In this document: one piece after another, positions 17,223 to 24,954 of the stretch
Numbering within the stretch: the stretch's first letter is position 1
Layout: each line of letters begins with the position of its first letter
Assembly: GCA_964619885.1 (NCBI GenBank)
Contig: CAZUGA010000043.1
Span: 1-39,182, forward strand
From: CAZUGA01 sp964619885
GTDB taxonomy: Bacteria > Pseudomonadota > Gammaproteobacteria > Methylococcales > UBA1147
Reading direction: 5' to 3'
Length of the DNA: 39,182 nt
The notes under the pieces: model-generated
Seen by the model: only the letters and a program-made list of their open reading frames with translations
Databases searched by the model: none
Told to the model about the DNA's origin: nothing
Translations under genes and position numbers: made by a program

Positions 17223-17598
17223 ATGATTAGCAGCAAAGGATGTCAACACGTTAAGCAAAAATTTAAAGATCAGTTGTATGGGAATCATTTGTCTTTTTAC
17301 TACGGCACAATCGCGAATAGTATTCGCACCAAATACTGTGCGATAGACCACCCGCTAAGTCATAAAGGGACAAGGTTAATGCACGAAGCGGGGATTCACG
17401 CAATAATTTATGGTCACGCGTAACGTGTACCAATGGGATACCACCATGGATAATGTTTCGTATGCTAAGGAGGCGCTATCAAGTGTCGAGGCTGGAGTGA
17501 CGATTGTTCGCTTGGAAAAATTAGATTTGGTAATCAGTAAGGACTATAAATTAATAAAGCTGTTTGATCCATTAAGTCTGGCAGCTAAGGACCTTTAA
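17223..17598 (+). pseudogene. Remnant of a metallophosphoesterase-like protein
   Basis: Two overlapping frames look like broken pieces of one C-terminal domain. Frame A (17223-17423) ends MHEAGIHAIIYGHA, like the last metal-binding GH motif of calcineurin-type phosphoesterases. Frame B (from about 17420 to 17598) gives YQWDTTMD, then KEALSSVEAGVTIV, then VISKDYKLIKLFDP. That recalls the FECDTTxD, EGLxGxGxGVTI and GISxDYPxIxLF pattern I associate with the end of such proteins. The join needs a one-base shift, and about 15-20 residues normally between the two motifs are missing. No upstream catalytic core is present. It ends 3 bases before the amphi-Trp gene. Confidence 0.4.
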
Positions 17599-17601
17599 TC
17601 C

Positions 17602-17874
17602 ATGAAACGCGGCAAGCTAAGCTTCAGGCACGAGTCGTTACAAGACGCCAAGACCATCAAAGGTATTCTGAAGGCGGTTACCGAAGGCCTGGCTAACGGT
17701 AAACTTGACTTTAGTGACGCCGATGATCGGATAGAGCTCAATCCCAAGGGCTTGATGAATCTTAAAATTACGGCAAGCCAGGAAGAAAGTTTGAACCGTT
17801 TGAATATCAGGATTTCCTGGCAATCCGAGACCAAAACATTGGGGAATAAAGCAATCGAAGTCAAAACCAAATAA
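17602..17874 (+). CDS. Amphi-Trp domain protein
   Basis: This 90-residue protein matches the amphi-Trp family. A KLDF segment leads into a short beta hairpin (RIELNPKG), then LMNLKITASQEES and the final LNIRISWQ strand whose amphipathic pattern with Trp names the family. Its function is unknown; members occur beside GAK-type ATP-grasp and HprK-related kinases and could be the modified carrier or substrate. A ribosome site AAGGA at 17586-17590 precedes ATG 17602. It closes the operon on the same strand, after the decayed phosphoesterase remnant, and is the only protein of the system small enough to act as a carrier. Confidence 0.8.
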   Translation: MKRGKLSFRHESLQDAKTIKGILKAVTEGLANGKLDFSDADDRIELNPKGLMNLKITASQEESLNRLNIRISWQSETKTLGNKAIEVKTK

Positions 17875-18008
17875 ACGGATAAATTCGGTGTAATGCCGGT
17901 ACGATTACCTGAATTGGTTCTCGTATTGCAGCGCCGGCAAAATCAATCGCTGTAGATTATTGATCGTGTGACAACCGTGAAAATCGTGCGTTGCTAGACG
18001 CGTTTTCT

Positions 18009-18042
18009 GATAAACCAAGTAAAGGCTTATCGGCGCTTTTTT
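18009..18042 (+). terminator. Weak terminator-like hairpin after the GAK block
   Basis: GATAA at 18009-18013 pairs with TTATC at 18027-18031 and a run of six T follows at 18037-18042. The stem is only 5 bp, so this is a weak candidate for the end of the operon. Confidence 0.25.
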
Positions 18043-18129
18043 GAGAAATGATATTCATCTTATAAAGTCGTAAAGATTGACATATGTTAAGCAATGAATT
18101 TTAAGTGTTTGATTGATTGGGTCTGTGTT

Positions 18130-19014
18130 ATGCGAAAAATCTTGGGTTTGCTTCCCTGTATTGGAGTTATTCTGACAGTGCCAATAGCCGCGCAGTCCGA
18201 ATCTGTAAACCAATCGAATCAAAACACAGTTCTTGCTAAGCAACTTTTTGGGAAGCATACGCAAGCCGCTAAATTGGGTCCTGAGACGATCGGTTCCTAC
18301 GCCAAGGGTTGTCTGGCCGGCGCGTCAAAATTGGCCGAAGATGGCCCCAACTGGCAAGCCATGAGGTTATCGCGCAATCGACATTGGGGGCATCCGGTAT
18401 TATTAGAATATATTGAAAAACTGGCCCAAGACGCGAATGAATTGGAAGGTTGGACTGGCTTATTGGTTGGCGATATGTCTCAACCTCGCGGGGGACCGAT
18501 GTTGAGCGGGCACAAGAGCCATCAGGTTGGCTTGGATGCGGATATCTGGTTGCGGCCGGCACCATCTAAAAAACTGACAAAAGCCGAACGCGAATCGCTC
18601 AGCGCGATTTCGGTTCGTAAGAATAATTTCCGGCTCAATCGAAAAACTTGGTCTGAGAAACACGCTCGGCTGCTACGCCGTGCCGCGTCCTACGCGGAAG
18701 TCGCACGGATATTTGTACATCCAACCATCAAACGCGAATTGTGCGAATGGGAAAGTGATGATAGAAGCTGGTTGCGCTGGATCAGGCCTTGGTACGGACA
18801 CCATTATCATTTCCATGTCAGATTGAAATGTCCCGGTAATGATGCGGGATGCAAAAACCAACCCGAGCCACCAGCCGGTGATGGCTGTGGGGCAGAATTG
18901 GCCTGGTGGTTTTCCGACGAAGCCTATGCGCCGGATCCTAACGCACCCAAACGTAAACCGTTGAGATTAGCCGATCTTCCAGTGCAGTGCCAATCGGTCT
19001 TGAGTGCGCCATAA
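18130..19014 (+). CDS. mepA: Penicillin-insensitive murein endopeptidase MepA
   Basis: This protein of about 294 residues is a periplasmic zinc LAS-type peptidase that cuts D-Ala-meso-DAP cross-links in peptidoglycan. The signal peptide is MRKILGLLPCIGVILTVPIA with cleavage near AQS. Metal and active-site motifs are present: SGHKSHQVGLDADIW near 125-139 (His and Asp) and GHHYHFHVRL near 223-232. Cys residues near the C-terminus match the conserved disulphide pattern. I chose ATG 18130 because the signal peptide begins there; ATG 18094 in frame would add 12 residues before it. It is not clearly linked to its neighbours. Confidence 0.92.
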   Translation: MRKILGLLPCIGVILTVPIAAQSESVNQSNQNTVLAKQLFGKHTQAAKLGPETIGSYAKGCLAGASKLAEDGPNWQAMRLSRNRHWGHPVLLEYIEKLAQDANELEGWTGLLVGDMSQPRGGPMLSGHKSHQVGLDADIWLRPAPSKKLTKAERESLSAISVRKNNFRLNRKTWSEKHARLLRRAASYAEVARIFVHPTIKRELCEWESDDRSWLRWIRPWYGHHYHFHVRLKCPGNDAGCKNQPEPPAGDGCGAELAWWFSDEAYAPDPNAPKRKPLRLADLPVQCQSVLSAP

Positions 19015-19171
19015 TTCTACTAGCATCCGTAGGTTCTCCGGTTTATGGGAATAAGAGCCACGAACGCCAGACACGAGAACAATGATTGCTCCATTAAGTA
19101 TTATTAGGAATATCTTTCACTGTCCAAGCTGATCATACATTTACACAATTTTCAAAGATCTTCTTCAAGGC

Positions 19172-19456
19172 TTAATAACCATATTGTTGCTGTTTTGCCT
19201 GGTCTGCGCGCCCTTGTTCGTACGCCCGTTGTTCAGATTCTTTATGTTTGCCGAAAAGATAACCGCCAGTGGCACCTGCTGCTGCGCCAATGGCAGCACC
19301 TAAGCCAGCATTTCCAGCTAAAGCCCCGATAATTGCACCGGCGCCAGCGCCGCCCATCGTGCCACTCATGGTGCGTTGTTCGGTTTGGGACATTCCGGCA
19401 CAGCCGCTAAGACCCAATGTGAGAAATAGAAGCAAAACTGTGATCGATTTGTTCAT
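19172..19456 (-). CDS. Glycine-zipper outer membrane lipoprotein
   Basis: This 94-residue lipoprotein has the signal MNKSITVLLLFLTLGLSGC, with LSGC as lipobox (Cys 19). Then comes a glycine/alanine repeat (GGAGAGAIIGALAG and GAAIGAAAGATGGYLFG), a classic glycine-zipper that can span or oligomerise in a membrane. A charged, glutamine-rich tail (QGRADQAKQQQ) follows. Proteins of this type are common envelope components, often stress-linked; a specific role is unknown. A GGAGAT ribosome site is present. It is 16 bases downstream of the Rap1a-like gene and probably co-transcribed with it. Confidence 0.85.
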   Translation of the reverse strand: MNKSITVLLLFLTLGLSGCAGMSQTEQRTMSGTMGGAGAGAIIGALAGNAGLGAAIGAAAGATGGYLFGKHKESEQRAYEQGRADQAKQQQYGY

Positions 19457-19472
19457 TGAGGTATCTCCGCTA

Positions 19473-19865
19473 TCATTTGGACGATGGGTCGCAAGGCCAT
19501 GTTTCGATTAAAAATCTGAATTCAGTTTCCACCGGTAGTTCGTTCATATGTTCGGTATGATTCTGAGCCCAAGTCACGAACATCGCGATTGATTCATTAC
19601 GCGTTGGTTTGGGTTCGGGTATGCAGAACAGCGGAATTCCATCGCCTCCTTCGTGTTCGGCTTTATAAAAATGAAACGCGCCGATTAAATAACCGTGGCA
19701 GAAATGAATGGCCTCGGCGTGCCGTGGATCATCATCCGTGGCGGTGCATAAATTTATCAGGTTTTGCGTGGTTTTGACTTCAAAATCTGCTTCGTCGACT
19801 GCACCGGCAATCCCGGAAAAAACCAGAATGGCGATTAGAAGTGGTGTTTTTAGGATTATTTTCAT
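19473..19865 (-). CDS. Rap1a/Tai-like secreted protein
   Basis: This is a protein of about 130 residues with a signal peptide (MKIILKTPLLIAILVFSGIAGA). The mature part has paired Cys (NLINLC, HFCHGYLIGAF, LFCIPE, WPCD), matching the Rap1a/Tai immunity-protein family, known from type VI secretion loci where they block amidase effectors. ATG 19865 is preferred over the longer frame because AAGGAG lies 9 bases before it and the signal peptide starts there. No type VI effector or structural gene is seen here. Orphan members of this family are common, so an immunity role is only possible. Confidence 0.7.
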   Translation of the reverse strand: MKIILKTPLLIAILVFSGIAGAVDEADFEVKTTQNLINLCTATDDDPRHAEAIHFCHGYLIGAFHFYKAEHEGGDGIPLFCIPEPKPTRNESIAMFVTWAQNHTEHMNELPVETEFRFLIETWPCDPSSK

Positions 19866-20461
19866 CGGTTGCGCTCCTTGGTTTTTTGGGGCGTTGATGG
19901 TCCGCACTGCAACGGTCCGATACCGCACTAAATTAATAATCAAGCAAAGTGATGGTCTTGCAGCGGTAGTGTGTTGGCTCCCATACTAACAGGAAATTAC
20001 AATCATATAAATGAACATTGGGTTCGCATTTGAATGTCTAAAAAATCCTGTTTGACAGAGACAATTTAAAGAGTGGATAAGGCTTTATTTGAAGTATTTC
20101 AGACATAGTCGTTTAGTTCAGTGATAGCGTTGATTCAGTTAGTCAGGTTGGAAGCGAACCGTCAGTCAATCGCAAAGCTAGCGACGCGAATTCGAACTAC
20201 TGCCATCCACCCACTGCTTCTTGTCGGAGATTTTAGAACAAATGCGCGATTCGTCCTTTTTGCGCCTTAATTGGTAGTCATGATTTTTTTCTGAGCGGGG
20301 CAAATAGTAATAAATAAAGATCACGGCAAGCAGTTGCTTCCGCTTCCGGTAATTATTTAATGTCGTACAGTATTCAGTAAAGGTGTGTGGGCTTACTTCT
20401 CGCCTAATTATCATTACCCATGCCAAATAGCCGGACTATTCAGATTAACGCATTTCGGAAG
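19866..20461. other. Gene-free stretch
   Basis: About 600 bases hold no convincing gene. An 82-codon minus-strand frame at 20178-20426 is basic and motif-free and I do not accept it. The region marks the left boundary of the mosaic block containing the decarboxylase genes and transposon debris. No RNA gene or repeat stands out. Confidence 0.4.
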
Positions 20462-21334
20462 TTAGTCACTCTCGGCGATTATGGTTTCCGGCAACATCAG
20501 CAGCGAACCCGTGAAAAAGCAGGCACCGCCGATGAGAGTGAACACGACCGAAACGCTTGCAGCATCAAACCCGGGCGCGCTGGGTGGCACAAAGGCAAAT
20601 ATGGCAGAGATCATAAAGGCCAAGCAGCCCAGCAAATTGATAAATGCAACCCACCATGACAGACTGATGGGTTGCCACGACCAATGGGCGTGACTCGTTT
20701 CGATGAATGCCAAATATCCGGAGGCTAAAAACAGGATTGATCCAGTAAAATCGGGAGCCCAAATTGCCAGGTCCTGTTGCAACCAGTTCATCCCGGGCAA
20801 CATGGCATCGAAGGTATTGATATTGAACAACAGTGTACCCACAAACTGAAGAGCGCAGCTTAGCCAACCTATCTGCTGCGGTAGCCAGCCAATAATTACC
20901 ACGCTTCGCGGGGTAGACTTGCCCTGCGCTGTAAACGGACCCGCATTGGCCGCCTGAAACAGCTGGAGATATGCGGCAATTGTGAAAGGTATCGAACCTA
21001 CAAAAAAGATTCCAGTGACGCTATTTGCCTTTAGCGCCCATTCACGGGCTATCGAAGGTGTGAGAACGGCAATGCTGCCCAACATAAAGCATAGCGCTCC
21101 GAGCGAAAACACGACACCAATCCACCAATTCAGTTTCCCTGGCATCCACAAACAGCGCAGCCATTTGACAACCTCGCCCGGATCCCTCTCGCGCAGTCCT
21201 TTGCGGTGATGACGGGAATACCGAACGCTGCGCTTACCGTCAGACCACATCAGTACCTGCCGAGAGATAAAAGGCCAGGGCCCAGTCAACTCAATACGCT
21301 CTGGTAAGCGGTAATTTTTGTCGGGTTGACCCAT
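20462..21334 (-). CDS. Multi-pass membrane protein downstream of gadB
   Basis: This 290-residue protein of unknown function has a soluble, basic N-terminal region of about 65 residues (with GKRSVRYSRHHRKGLRERD). Roughly six membrane segments follow, near residues 70-91, 103-126, 146-175, 190-212, 219-247 and 258-280. Trp-rich and Gly-rich helices recall YrhK-like membrane proteins, but I do not recognise a defined family. It lies 127 bases downstream of gadB on the same strand, with a strong hairpin between them. A link to acid or GABA handling is inference from position only; it is not a GadC-type antiporter, which would be larger with about 12 segments. Confidence 0.65.
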   Translation of the reverse strand: MGQPDKNYRLPERIELTGPWPFISRQVLMWSDGKRSVRYSRHHRKGLRERDPGEVVKWLRCLWMPGKLNWWIGVVFSLGALCFMLGSIAVLTPSIAREWALKANSVTGIFFVGSIPFTIAAYLQLFQAANAGPFTAQGKSTPRSVVIIGWLPQQIGWLSCALQFVGTLLFNINTFDAMLPGMNWLQQDLAIWAPDFTGSILFLASGYLAFIETSHAHWSWQPISLSWWVAFINLLGCLAFMISAIFAFVPPSAPGFDAASVSVVFTLIGGACFFTGSLLMLPETIIAESD

Positions 21335-21369
21335 AATTTCTATTGTGTCGGTGCCGAAAATTAACTCTT

Positions 21370-21414
21370 AACAAGCAGCTGAAAAAGCCAGTACGACGTT
21401 TTCAGCTGCTTGTT
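21370..21414. terminator. Strong 16-bp hairpin between gadB and the membrane gene
   Basis: AACAAGCAGCTGAAAA (21370-21385) and TTTTCAGCTGCTTGTT (21399-21414) form a perfect 16-bp stem with a 13-base loop. It lies after the gadB stop on the minus strand. There is no long T-run on that strand beyond the stem's own bases, so it could act as a terminator, an RNA-stabilising hairpin or a repeat element. Confidence 0.55.
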
Positions 21415-21461
21415 TATAAAAATCCTGCCGCAAGCGTAAAAGAAACGGATCGCTAAGGGGT

Positions 21462-22859
21462 TCAATGGTGGAATCCGGACGCTTCCTTGTGGCTCAACGA
21501 CTTTTGCTGTGGATGTTTCGACATATAATCCAGAGCTGCCTGCATATCTTTAAGCAATAAGATCGCGAGGTCGCGGCTCACACCGTGGCGCACCAATATC
21601 CGCTGTATTGCCTGATCCTGACAGTCAGCAGGCAACAGATAGGCGGGAACCTGCCAACCACGGGCAGTCAGACGGTCGGCATAATCAAAAAGATTGAAGT
21701 TGTGATTAACATCATTTTTCATTTTCCAGCATAAGGCAGGAATGCCGCCATCCTCCTTGCCGCCATAAATGATTTCGAAGGGACCCAGATTTTCTATTTC
21801 AACGGCGAGGAACTGTGCCGTCTCATAACAGGCATTGTGGATCTTGGTGTAACCTTCTTTGCCAAGTCGAAGAAAGTTGTAATATTGGCAGACTACCTGG
21901 CCGCCCGGCCGGGAAAAATTTAGTGCGATATCGCGCATGTTGCCGCCGAGATAGTTCACCCAGAAAACCAGTTCCTCCGGAAGGTCCTGCGGTTCTCGCC
22001 AGATCGCCCAGCCGACACCCAGGGGCGAAAGACCAAACTTGTGTCCGGACGCGTTAATGGATTTAACTCGCGGCAGACGAAAATCCCATTCCAGTTCCGG
22101 TGCGCAAAAGGGTGCCAGGAAGCCCCCGCTAGCCCCATCAACATGGATAGGGATATCAATGCCAGTTTTTTCCTGAAAGCCATCCAGTGCCTCAGAGACT
22201 GCCTTAACGGGTTCATATTGGCCAGTAAATGTCACCCCCAATGTTGGTACCACTCCGATGGTATTTTCGTCGCAGCGCTTCAAAACCTCTTCCGGTGTCA
22301 TTAGTGGGCGGCCACCTTCCATAGGAATCTCGCGATGTTCGATATCCCAGTAGCGGGTAAACTTGTGCCAGCAGATCTGTACCGGGCCCGTGATCAGGTT
22401 AGGCTTGTCAATCGGTTTACCCTCGGCTTTACGTTTTGCCTCCCAGCGACGTTTCATTCCCATGCCGCCCAGCATCGCCGCTTCGCTTGATCCAGTGGTA
22501 GAGGTCCCAACAATATTTTCACCTGTCGCTGGCGAATTCCAGAGATCGGCGAGCATGCGAATGCAACGTGCTTCAATCTCTGCGGTTTGGGGGTATTCGT
22601 CCTTGTCGACTATATTCTTGTCGATACAATTGTTCATCAATTGGTGTATCTCGGGTTCTTCCCAAGTCTGACAAAACGTCGCCAAATTTTGCCGCGAATT
22701 ACCGTCTAGCATCAGTTCATCGTGGACTGCTGCGTAGACTGTCCGCGGATCGTGTCCATTGTCTGGAAATTTGATTTGCGCTAGTCCAGAGTTAACTACC
22801 TCCCGCGTATAAATATCGTCAACAATGTTACTTTTTGTTCTGTTGTCGTTATCAGTCAT
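21462..22859 (-). CDS. gadB: Glutamate decarboxylase
   Basis: This 465-residue PLP enzyme, the usual length for GadA/GadB, converts glutamate to GABA and CO2 while consuming a proton. Motifs include GTSTTGSSEAAMLGG near residues 119-133, the HVDGASGGFLAPF block, and the PLP-binding Lys in NASGHKFGLSPLGVGW near residue 274. The C-terminus ends in SHKEASGFHH, similar to the pH-responsive His-containing tail of GadB. A very strong ribosome site AAGGGGG lies 5 bases before ATG. No gadC antiporter is visible; the only companion is the six-helix protein downstream. The adjacent Tn3 debris suggests acquisition by transfer. Confidence 0.94.
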   Translation of the reverse strand: MTDNDNRTKSNIVDDIYTREVVNSGLAQIKFPDNGHDPRTVYAAVHDELMLDGNSRQNLATFCQTWEEPEIHQLMNNCIDKNIVDKDEYPQTAEIEARCIRMLADLWNSPATGENIVGTSTTGSSEAAMLGGMGMKRRWEAKRKAEGKPIDKPNLITGPVQICWHKFTRYWDIEHREIPMEGGRPLMTPEEVLKRCDENTIGVVPTLGVTFTGQYEPVKAVSEALDGFQEKTGIDIPIHVDGASGGFLAPFCAPELEWDFRLPRVKSINASGHKFGLSPLGVGWAIWREPQDLPEELVFWVNYLGGNMRDIALNFSRPGGQVVCQYYNFLRLGKEGYTKIHNACYETAQFLAVEIENLGPFEIIYGGKEDGGIPALCWKMKNDVNHNFNLFDYADRLTARGWQVPAYLLPADCQDQAIQRILVRHGVSRDLAILLLKDMQAALDYMSKHPQQKSLSHKEASGFHH

Positions 22860-22911
22860 GTTTTCCCCCTTGTTTTTAATGCAACGTTTTTCATCTTTAT
22901 TTATGATACGC

Positions 22912-22945
22912 CGTTAATCCGACAATCCATATTGTCGGATTAACG
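22912..22945. promoter_or_regulatory. Perfect 15-bp palindrome upstream of gadB
   Basis: CGTTAATCCGACAAT (22912-22926) and ATTGTCGGATTAACG (22931-22945) pair perfectly around a CCAT loop. It sits 53 bases before the gadB start and about 20 bases after the Tn3 fragment stop. It could be an operator for gadB, a terminator for the old transposase, or a transposon-derived repeat. There is no T-run on either side. Confidence 0.45.
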
Positions 22946-22963
22946 TAGCGCGCTGAGGTGTTA

Positions 22964-23238
22964 CTAGGGGAGGGAGAGGGGGCGGTCGTGGCCTTGATCT
23001 TTCAGTATACGTAAACGGATTTTCCGGCCTATATTTTTGGCGCAACTAGCAATTTCCGTTATGAGCAAATCAAGAAGGTCAAGTGAATCATCAAGCGCGA
23101 TAGTTTCATAAGTCATTGTGGAGGCCACCAATATCGTTGTACGTTTGTCTTCTGGCATCCCTGTTTATGCATGGAGATTTTAGCGGCGTGCCGCGCCAGG
23201 TTCTTCAGACGGACCGGGGGTATAATATCGACGTCAAG
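22964..23238 (-). pseudogene. Fragment of a Tn3-family transposase
   Basis: Two minus-strand frames join into a piece of the N-terminal half of a Tn3-family transposase. From 23238: LDVDIIPPVRLKNLARHAAK. After a one-base shift near 23160 it continues as PEDKRTTILVASTMTYE, then ALDDSLDLLDLLITEIA and GRKIRLRILKD. The patterns IPPxRLxxLARxA and A(x)DDALDLLDxL are characteristic of this family. Catalytic domains and terminal repeats are absent, so it is inactive debris of about 90 codons. It abuts the gadB promoter region and is evidence for past transposon activity in this block. Confidence 0.7.
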
Positions 23239-23336
23239 TCATTACTTATCGTAATAAAAATTGGGATAGCAGTAACATTGATTTTTCCTATGCGAGTGTC
23301 GCCTGTGGGTCGCATTCAGATCTGAGCTATCACACT

Positions 23337-23690
23337 TTATTTCTGATGTGAGGAGTTGCTGATGTTTGGGCTGGTTAAGGCTCTGAGAAAAGCAACGAGA
23401 TCTGCTTTTTCCAACTCGGATAAATTCAATGGAAAAATGGCGGGATCAAGGTAGGGGTTTTTCTCGCTACCGGTATTGTAATAGTCGATAACTTCTTCCA
23501 ACGTATCAAAACTGCCGTCGTGCATATATGGCGCTGTTAGTTTAATATTGCGCAGGCTTGGCGTTTTGAATTTACCGATATCGCCTGCTACGTGAGTCAC
23601 ATTAAAACGGCCAAGCTCGGACATCTGTTGATCCGTCAAAGCGATAGATTTTGAATTTACGTTTGATAGCGATTCGATGTAGTCCGGCAA
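23337..23690 (-). pseudogene. C-terminal fragment of a di-haem cytochrome c peroxidase
   Basis: This fragment of about 118 residues (TTG 23690, frame open a little further upstream) contains MSELGRFNVT, GKFKTPSLRN and LTAPYMHDGSF with the TLEEVIDYYNTG helix, then EKADLVAFLRAL. That is the typical end of CcpA/MauG-family peroxidases, including the distal Met-like/His region. Both CxxCH haem motifs and the whole N-terminal part are missing. It begins directly after the DUF1264 gene's final stop, so the front was lost by deletion. It is very unlikely to be functional. Confidence 0.72.
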
Positions 23691-23707
23691 ATCTGCGGCA
23701 ATTCGTT

Positions 23708-24301
23708 TTAGTCTTGTTCCGGCATATCTTGTACGACCAATACGTACGGTTCGCCGATTGGGAATTGGTCGCCCAGTTTTTGAAAATATACGACTTTCCC
23801 GTAGGTTTCATTGATTGCGGGAATCAATTTTCCCGCTTCTTATGCGGTCAAATCGGGTAATGTTGCTTTGGCGCGTGGAATTTCTGTTTTGTGATAATGC
23901 CAGTATTTCTTTTCGTCCGCGGGCAATGTGTTGTACTGAGCAGTTGTGATGATGTATTCGAAACCCATGGGCTTGTCTTGGTCTTTCATTCCGTCAGGGA
24001 ACATCAGGCAAAGTAGCGTACCGTCGTCGTAAGCTTTACCGTGGTGGTGCACGATGATCTGTAATTTGGGATCATGTACTGAATCGGTGTCGGGATGAAT
24101 ATGCCGGATTGCCTGGATGTGTAGATCGTTAAAACCGAGGTGATTGGGGTATTCTTTTTGACGCGGGTTGAAGGTTTCGTTGTAGAGCGCAGGGATAGGC
24201 GCAATTCCACCCGTTGATGCGGTTTTTTCCGCAAAAGCGGAACCGAACGAAAAAGAAAATATGATGCCGGTTAGCATTAATTTCTTAAAATTATTAATCA
24301 T
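23708..24301 (-). pseudogene. DUF1264 (OBAP-like) exported protein with in-frame TAA
   Basis: ATG 24301 opens a protein with signal peptide (MINNFKKLMLTGIIFSFSFGSAFA) and the DUF1264 core: QAIRHIHPD, QIIVHHHGK, GFEYIIT, LPADEKKYWHYHKTEI. The frame meets TAA at 23840-23842 after residue 153. The same frame then continues for 43 residues with family-like sequence (NETYGKVVYF, then GDQFPIGEPYVLV) up to a second stop at 23708. So a single nonsense codon splits an otherwise intact gene of about 197 codons. Either this is a fresh pseudogene, a sequencing error, or a read-through stop. Plant and bacterial relatives are oil-body-associated proteins of uncertain role. Confidence 0.72.
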
Positions 24302-24954
24302 AACCTCCAGGTATAGGATTAATTTAGCTAGTACTAACTTGATGCAGCACTAGTTTTCTAGCGCAATAAAACTGCCCAGAATCTTGAACATTCAGCGCAA
24401 AATTTGTGAGCGCTGAATAAGGTTATAAGCATATAATAAAAAGGAATAAAATGAAATCGATCAATTATATTATTTATTTATATCGTGCTGGTCGTTTATT
24501 ACCTTTCGAAGCTAGAGGTCGACTCAATGCCGATAGTAGAGTTTTGACGGGCTACGAGTGTGGGCTATAAAATCAAAAAATTGTTCAATTTATGGCTTTT
24601 TTCGGCTGATCCGAAATCGGCGTTTTGCTACACAAAACTGCCTGACATAGCGCCCAAGCCTTAGTAAAGCAGAATTGAGATAGATCTAAAGTCTGTAGCG
24701 TGCAGACCCCAAAATGGGGTCTATTTTTGGGCATTTTGCTTCGAACAAGTCCTGGAGTTTATGTTGTTGTAAGTTTATTTGTGATTGCACCAATCCAAAT
24801 CCTGCTAAAACCGCTGAAACGACTATGCTTTAACGCATGGGGAAGAGCCAATATACCGACTAGATTTCTTTTTTTAGTTTCTAAATCGGAGTATTGGATT
24901 GGGGCCGTTAGTTCGGCGTTTTTATTTGCAGATGAACGTTATTGGGGCAAAACT
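24302..24954. other. Intergenic stretch with inverted repeats
   Basis: This 653-base region lies between the DUF1264 start and the preferred GGDEF start. TTCAGCGC (24391-24398) and GCGCTGAA (24410-24417) form an 8-bp repeat with an 11-base spacer. A terminator-like hairpin lies at 24704-24727. The GGDEF frame stays open upstream to 24700, but starts there would lie inside that hairpin, so I treat the extension as non-coding. Confidence 0.45.
24704..24727 (+). terminator. Rho-independent terminator-like hairpin
   Basis: AGACCCCA (24704-24711) and TGGGGTCT (24715-24722) form a perfect 8-bp, G/C-rich stem with an AAA loop, followed by ATTTTT. It points along the plus strand, although no plus-strand gene precedes it closely. 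It may instead insulate or attenuate the transcript entering the GGDEF gene. Confidence 0.55.

Noticed and set aside
20178..20426. 82-codon minus-strand frame
   Set aside because: Basic, motif-free and no ribosome site; likely chance.
24700..24954. N-terminal extension of the GGDEF protein from GTG 24700
   Set aside because: The start sits against a terminator-like hairpin, and the typical MRxxxGKL-TM start is at 24955.
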